A model generated the notes under the pieces. That model ran no database searches. It saw only the letters and a program-made list of their open reading frames with translations, and was not told where the DNA came from. Both the position numbers and the translations under genes were made by a program. Positions 58,325 through 64,000 of a stretch of 64,000 nt of DNA are shown here, piece by piece. The stretch is from Pycnopodia helianthoides (lineage: Eukaryota; Echinodermata; Asteroidea; Forcipulatida; Asteriidae), in the NCBI GenBank assembly GCA_032158295.1, contig CM063258.1, positions 10,868,583 to 10,932,582 on the forward strand, written 5' to 3'. The first letter of the stretch is position 1, and every line of letters starts with the position of its first letter.

Positions 58325-60315
58325 GGCAGTGCTTAAATTCTTTTTAAATCTTCAAAAAAGACTAACGATCTCATCAAGGTCTCTGATGAGGGTGATATTT
58401 TTCATAGAAAAACATTGTTTCACTGTTTCATATCACAGGTTATTTTTCAAACAAATTTCAAGTTTCAAATTGCACTTTGACCTAATGAATGATATATGAA
58501 GTTAATTCTACCAGTTGTGTTCAACAATAAGCCTTAAATAAAAGTTGTTCACTTTTCGATTTATAACTCTAGAATATCAAGTAAACATCTTCAATTTGCA
58601 ACCAAATAAATATCGTTTAAACTGAAAGGATTGCGAATATTTGAGAAAAAAAATCAACTATTTTGATCATTTCCAACAATTTGGTTGAGCAAAACCAGGA
58701 ATCTGGACCTATACAAATGTAGCTCTGGTGTCAACCGACTCGGTTTGCAAGATTGCATCCAAATTAATCTGTCGAACTTGTCATTTTTACAGATTTTATG
58801 TTAATAGAAAAAAATATTAATTATGTGAAAGGCAGTTCAGGAAGAAATATATGAAGCAAGCTAATTATATACAAATAATATAAACTTCTCTGATTCAGAA
58901 AGTACTCAGGCATATTTTACAAAATACATATTTACATGAAAACTAATTTGGTCAAATTATGGTGAACTCAGGAAATTCAAGAAGACATTTAATTTTGACT
59001 AAGCTCCTTTGTCCAAGAAACTGTAACAGATTACAACACACGCCAACATTCATTTAGCTTCTAATCACACAAACTGATAAGCATAGACAAGGTTTTGCTT
59101 GGTAGACGGAAACTACCGGTACCCAAATTCATGGTTCCGCTAACCATAAGCGTAAAGTCAGCGCTTTATGATAGCAGAAAATTCTGCGCTCAATGTAAGC
59201 CTATTTCAGAGGTTTTAGCAAGGAATGTTTGCTTGTGGGCATGCATACTTCATGTTACTAAATCATTCTATTTGCTAACACGGCTAGCGTAGATATTCAG
59301 CAATATCTGGAAGTTGGGAATGGTGAAAGTAAACTCAGAACTCCACGGTAAGCAGAGCCAAGAAGTTTGTCTCATTGGTAAACTGTATCCCATGTTTTTA
59401 AGCAATTATTGGAAATTGGAATAACATAACATACTATTTCATAGCTGGAAGAGTGAAATTTTCATACAAGTATCAATCATCTTATAGCATATAATTTCTT
59501 AAAGAAATATATTAAAACTAATCTTTCAACTTTCTATTATTTTTGTATACATGTCCGTATGATGCATCAAGTTTATTGATCAGAATAAGCACTCCAACTT
59601 TCCATAATATTTGTCAGCAAGTTGACCAACCATGTAGAACCATCCAACTGCATGGGTTGTGTATGATGGCACAACTGTGCACTGTGTACATGTGTGTACT
59701 GTGTAGATGCATTCACCACATGATATCATATTGTGGGCTGACGTAATGCATCTATCATTCAAAACCACATAGATGGAAATGAATAAGTCAGACAGTAGGA
59801 GGGTTAATTATTGTTCATACTTATTTATCAATTTAATGGCATTGATATTCCAGTCTATATACAATACTTTAATTACGTTTTCACACACTGTCAAACTCTA
59901 TGCACAAATTTAGAAAAAAAAATAGTTGACTGCAAGTTAGATTTGATAATGTCTGGTACAGTGACTTGCTTAGTCACAAGTGACCACTTAAATTTTAATT
60001 CTCAGACTAGAGACAGTTGCTATGTCACTACATGGTTTGGCAAGCTTTTGTGTAGTTAAATAATGACGGCGGACATCCGTACACAATTCCAAATGAATGT
60101 GTTTGGCACCGGGCTTTGCCAATCTGGAGGTTGCTATAAAAAAGCTTACCCCAAACCATGTGACATATCAACACTGCCTTTAGTCTGGGGACTCCAATTT
60201 GAGAGTTCACTTGTGACCAAATCAAGTCATTGTACCAGATGTTATTCAAAATATGAATAGTGAACTTGCAGATGGTTGATTGCAATGGACTGATTCAGTA
60301 CCTTTGGAGTGAGAT
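58325..60315. other. Intergenic, no gene seen
   Basis: Very AT-rich; the relic at 59600-59807 is the only repeat recognised. TAGACGGAAACTACCGGTAC at 59101 is unremarkable. Confidence 0.5.
59600..59807. mobile_element. TTAACCCTC-ended MITE, left end lost
   Basis: Shares GTTGACCAACCAT, TGGCACAACTG, GATATCATATTG and ATCTATCATTCAAAACCACA with 43095-43323 and ends CAGTAGGAGGGTTAA. Confidence 0.6.
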
Positions 60316-60318
60316 TGA

Positions 60319-63300
60319 TCACCTTAGCATGGACACCTCCGGGTAAAATTCCGCTATTTCCCTCTCTGCATTAAATCTAGTCTCACTATACACAATATTA
60401 TTCCACTCAATAACCTCTCGCTGTTTGTTCCGTTTCAAGTCGCAGGTTTGAAAAACAGGTCCTTTTAGTTCACTCTGTGGGTAGAATGGAAGTGGAGGTA
60501 CAGGGAGGGTAAATTCATCAGACAGATAATTCATTCGGACAAAAGAGAGGCAAACACAAACTTCAAATTCCAAACAAGATGAAAAAAAAGGATGCTCAAT
60601 TAAGTCCACCTCAAGCCATGGCTGTTTGTACCACCAGGGCCCAATTTCATGGTTCTGCTTAGCGCCGAATTCTGCGCTTGTGATCACCATTCTTTGCTTA
60701 CAGGGCAAGTGCTGAATTTCTGCGCTAGCTACCTAGTAACATGGACTACGCACAGGCACAAGCAGAAGTTCCCCGCTAACCCATGAAATACGCTTCACGT
60801 ATGCATGGAGTTCCCTGCTTCCGCAAACGCCAATTCTTTGCTTATGTTACGCTGAGCCATAAATTTGGGCCCATAACATTTTGGCAAAAAGCATTTTGTA
60901 GCATATTGGTCGGTATGTGTAATTTTGAAAAAATGTGTAAAAATAATAAATTTGTCATATAAAATGCATTTGGGACGGTTTCAAAACTCCTAAGATTGCA
61001 AACAAAATTATAAGAAAATTATTAGTTTGCTCGCTGTGTATGACCAAGCAACTATAGATGCAGATGTCTAGGCAAGGAGGCAGGGTTGGTAATTGAGGAT
61101 GGATTGGGGGGGGGTAGTTGGGGACTTAAGACACTGACCTGTAATCCTTTAATCATCTCAATTGTTGATGCTAGGAGATAATTAGTTTGCTCACTGTGTA
61201 TGACCAAGCAACTACATTCCTCACTAGGCACTGAGTAAACATCATACGTCACTACATTAGCATCTTCCTCACTCTTTCTCCATCTTCATAAAAATTAAGC
61301 AAAAGTCAAGGGAATTATATACACACGTCAAGGAAATTAAGGAAAAGTCGAGGAAACTATATTTGAAGATCCAACAAATCACTCTTGCTTATTTCAATTG
61401 AGGCAATAGATATAAGCCGATATAACCTTGTACAAAATTCACGATTTCAGTAAAACAAGACAAATTTTTACAGACTTATTGGATGGTGTATTTATTGAAA
61501 ACCAGAGGGTGGGAATTCATTTACTCTTCCAAACAACAATGAAATGAAGATTATTTGGTTTTACCCTTTCACCGATGTGTGTAAAGCACTGTACACTCAG
61601 TACTTCCTCGAGTTCTGTGAAAAGAAAATCCACAGGCATATTACTCGGGTGGAATTCGAACCCGCGACTTTTGCCATTCTAGAGCAGATGTCTTACCAAC
61701 TAGACCACCGAGATTGCCTGCTAGCTAGAGGCAGTTCGAATCCTATATTTTAGCAGCAGGTACCGCAACAATTTAATAGATATTAAACAATGATATGCTT
61801 TTTGTTATAAAAACAATCACCTTTGGATTTTTCTCCATGAGATGAAGAATTCCTCTTTCTCATCGCAGTCTCCTCGGCTGACTCCAAGGAGCATCCCTCT
61901 ATACAGGAGGCTCAGGCTGATGCTGCTCCTTGGTGCAACATCAGGTAAGAGGCTGAACATCTCATGGAGTTTGCAGTCAGGGAGACGGATGTTGCTGTAG
62001 CCGTCGATGCTTTGGCTCAGCGTGATGTACTTATTTATTCCAGATGGATCAGTGCTTTCTGTAACCATGACAACATTAATAATATATCAGGCCAGTATTC
62101 CAACCCACTTATCAACAATTGCCCTATGTAAGTTCCTGATATGAAGGTCTATTATAAAGTACAGTGTTGCACTCAAGCTTACCCTCTAGTTTAGCGGCTA
62201 CATCTTCTGAAGGTTTCAGTAGACCTGTCCAGATAGAAAAGTTAATCAGAAACTGAATTATTGTCTTACCAACTTCTACAGTATTAATAACAAATAACTT
62301 AGTTTTGCCTTATTCTAATGCACCAACTGAAATTACATATGGATTTAGTTGCGAGTTTTGAAACAAACGTCTTGACATTTAGGTTGAAATTTTAAGAAAT
62401 TGCTGGTTTGTGTCTTTGGTTACATCATGTGAATAAGGTCTATATGAAGAGATTCTGTGTGTTTGAACATTATCTACCTTGGTTAATGTAGGCCTTGCAT
62501 TGAGCATACACTAGTTTGGCTGCCACTGGGTCTTCTAACAGCTTACTCTCTTTACTTACATCGAAGCACCATTTCTGGAAGGTCAGTTCTGAATAAAGAA
62601 TCACAAAAATCACAATTAACATAATGCTGTAGTTGTTTGGAAGACAAACATTTCTTTTATATTGGTCACATAAAAAGGCAATTAAAGTAGCACTAAAAAA
62701 CAATGTTTTTATTGTCAATTGTTGACCTAACAGGTCTATGTTTGTTTCTTTGAAAGGCCCCTAAAGTAAAAATTTCTTAGGAATATATTTTGAGCTACTT
62801 CCTAATCCCCTATGTGTAGGAAAACTACTTGACATCCATATTTGGTTAATTTCATTGAAAAGTGAATTTCTGTAACCATTTAAAATGTTGCTCTCTTATC
62901 TGGACAGCTGAGGGCGCTGTCGCAGTGATGCTATTTCAGGGAGAGACATGTTTTACTTCTGTTAAAAAAATGAAATTGTAAACCCCCAAATTTGCTTGTT
63001 AAAAGAGTTTGTGAGAAAAGTTTGCACTTTGGTTTGCTGCCATGAACTGACACTAACAAATCACTAAAGAAAAGAAAGTTTACGACAGCAAAATGTCCTA
63101 AATTAGGTCCTCTTTGTTGCGCATAAACTAATTGTAACATTGAGATTTCTGCCTGACACCACACTTTTGCTCATGAATATGGAAATTTGCATTATCATAA
63201 AATACAAAAGGCATCAAAATACCTCGGTTCATGGACCCTTTAAACATCGGCAGTTGACTATATTATGTCATGCTGCACTGATACTTCTTTCTTGTAAGGG

Positions 63301-63825
63301 CAGGGCATTTTTTTCCAAAGTAAAGGGCATCTCTATGAGGGACATAAAAATGTGTACTGGAACAATATAAGGGGCACCAAGGCAATGCCAGAGGCATGGA
63401 GGTGATTGCCTCCACGAAGAATCAGGCCTATCCAGTTCAAAGTAATATAAAGCAATTTGTTCATCGAATGATAATTGATATGTCTGGGAGAAAATTATCA
63501 ATAAAGATTGATTGATTGATTGAATTTATTCGGATAAAAATACAGCAAGAACATGCCAAAAATACATACATGTACACAACAACAGGAGAAAAGACAATGA
63601 AATAAAATTAACCAAAACAGAACACAAGTAAAATACAGCACTAAATTATCCAAGGATAGCCCCAAAAAGCCAATAACTTGGACTTATTTCCATTGTGGTC
63701 CTTAGATGACATCTTTTTTTTACCATGAACATCCACTGATACCAGATCAACACTTTTGAACTTTTTGGTTGGGTGTAGCAATCCTTGAAAGAGCCCAAAG
63801 AATTTGACACTGCTTCGCTGTAAAC
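60319..63825 (-). CDS. Sorting nexin-27-like FERM protein, 3' part (5' exons outside the window)
   Basis: Five exons chain in phase: 63825-63724 (SVKFFGLFQG), 62588-62478 (LTFQKWCF, DPVAAKLVYAQ), 62224-62183, 62058-61821 (INKYITLSQSIDGYSNI, FISWRKIQ) and 61283-61139 (RWRKSEEDAN, VTYDVYS). Together they read as the end of F1, all of F2 and F3 of a FERM-like module. Order and spacing match SNX27 best among SNX17/27/31: LTIRKW-like, MYLNML...EGYN-like and EWDEMQRW-like anchors. SNX27 and relatives recycle cargo from endosomes with retromer; PX and PDZ parts would lie to the right of the window. The final exon is unsure: an open frame 60609-60319 is in phase (acceptor CTTGAG/GTG) and ends in a stop, but its acceptor is weak and overlaps a MITE end, and the reading FTLPVPPLPFYP is not familiar. 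The coding end may instead lie between 61139 and 60319. Confidence 0.72.
60637..60872. mobile_element. Palindromic MITE GGGCCCAATTTCATGG, near the SNX27-like 3' end
   Basis: The ends are GGGCCCAATTTCATGGTTCT and GAGCCATAAATTTGGGCCC. It overlaps the region just upstream of the doubtful last exon of the SNX27-like gene. Confidence 0.7.
61545..61755 (-). mobile_element. tRNA-derived SINE with GGTTTTACCC...CACCGATGTG end, minus strand
   Basis: The minus strand reads GGCAATCTCGGTGGTCTAGT, then GCGGGTTCGAATTCCACCCG (61722-61648). The outer part GGTTTTACCCTTTCACCGATGTG is shared with 26850-26975 and 45690-45910. It lies in the SNX27-like gene between exons. Confidence 0.6.
63504..63523. repeat. (TTGA)n tail
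   Basis: AAAGATTGATTGATTGATTG, followed by A-rich sequence. It lies in an intron of the SNX27-like gene. Confidence 0.5.
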
Positions 63826-63954
63826 CTGAAAGGATAGTAGCAATATTATATCAATTATAAACAAAATAAAAAGTACTTTCAAGTGATAGCAAAACTTTAA
63901 TTCTGTGATTTTTATGGTGATATCTGCAATGATAGGCATTCCTGTTTAGCTTTG

Positions 63955-64000
63955 TGTTTTCCCCCGGCCTTTCACCTCAGAGGACCACAGTTTGAATCCT
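63955..64000 (+). mobile_element. Start of a tRNA-like SINE cut by the window edge
   Basis: CCTTTCACCTCAGAGGACCA followed by GTTTGAATCCT resembles the B-box region at 53810-53835. Confidence 0.4.

Overview
This is a repeat-rich, intron-rich, AT-rich eukaryotic window, most likely from a marine deuterostome invertebrate and probably an echinoderm (sea-star-like). The reasons are spliced genes with GT-AG introns, metazoan orthologues (ISCA1, UHMK1, an SNX27-type FERM protein), a Tx1/L1-like LINE, and a dense set of short inverted-repeat elements (TTAAAGG..., AGCCCGGTTCATACTTC..., GGGCCCAATTTCAT...) that I associate from memory with echinoderm sequence. The organism call is inference; no search was run.

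Layout. 1-10.9 kb has no supported gene and holds SINEs, TTAAAGG MITEs and a Helitron-like element with a seven-copy hairpin array. 10.99-11.71 kb is a frameshifted relic of a cysteine-rich zinc-binding family. 13.5-17.9 kb is a patchwork of inverted-repeat elements (a CACTG-ended element, a large AAGTCGACTT palindrome, a GACA microsatellite and an 8-bp-TSD MITE). 19.2-19.8 kb holds a degraded transposon-type coding relic. 20.3-23.2 kb is a broken LINE on the minus strand, with a MITE lying where the start of its reverse transcriptase should be.

23.5-30.8 kb carries a complete six-exon class V aminotransferase-like gene on the plus strand, with an N-terminal membrane segment. 31.6-39.3 kb is gene-free and repeat-rich. 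39.3-49.0 kb carries UHMK1 (KIS kinase) on the minus strand in seven exons. It lies head-to-head with the three-exon ISCA1 gene (50.9-53.0 kb, plus strand); the 1.85 kb between their start codons holds a long palindrome. 53-60 kb is intergenic and repeat-rich. 60.3-64 kb carries the 3' part of a minus-strand SNX27-like FERM gene whose first exons lie beyond the right edge.

The genes are not an operon and share no obvious pathway. ISCA1 makes mitochondrial Fe-S clusters, UHMK1 phosphorylates splicing factors and stathmin, and the SNX27-like protein would act in endosomal recycling. The closest thing to an unusual system is the mobile DNA: one TTAAAGG superfamily repeatedly placed in introns of one gene, Helitron-like elements that all carry TGACGTCA palindromes and GGTGTTCG hairpins, and a short palindrome present three times in and around a hAT-like MITE.
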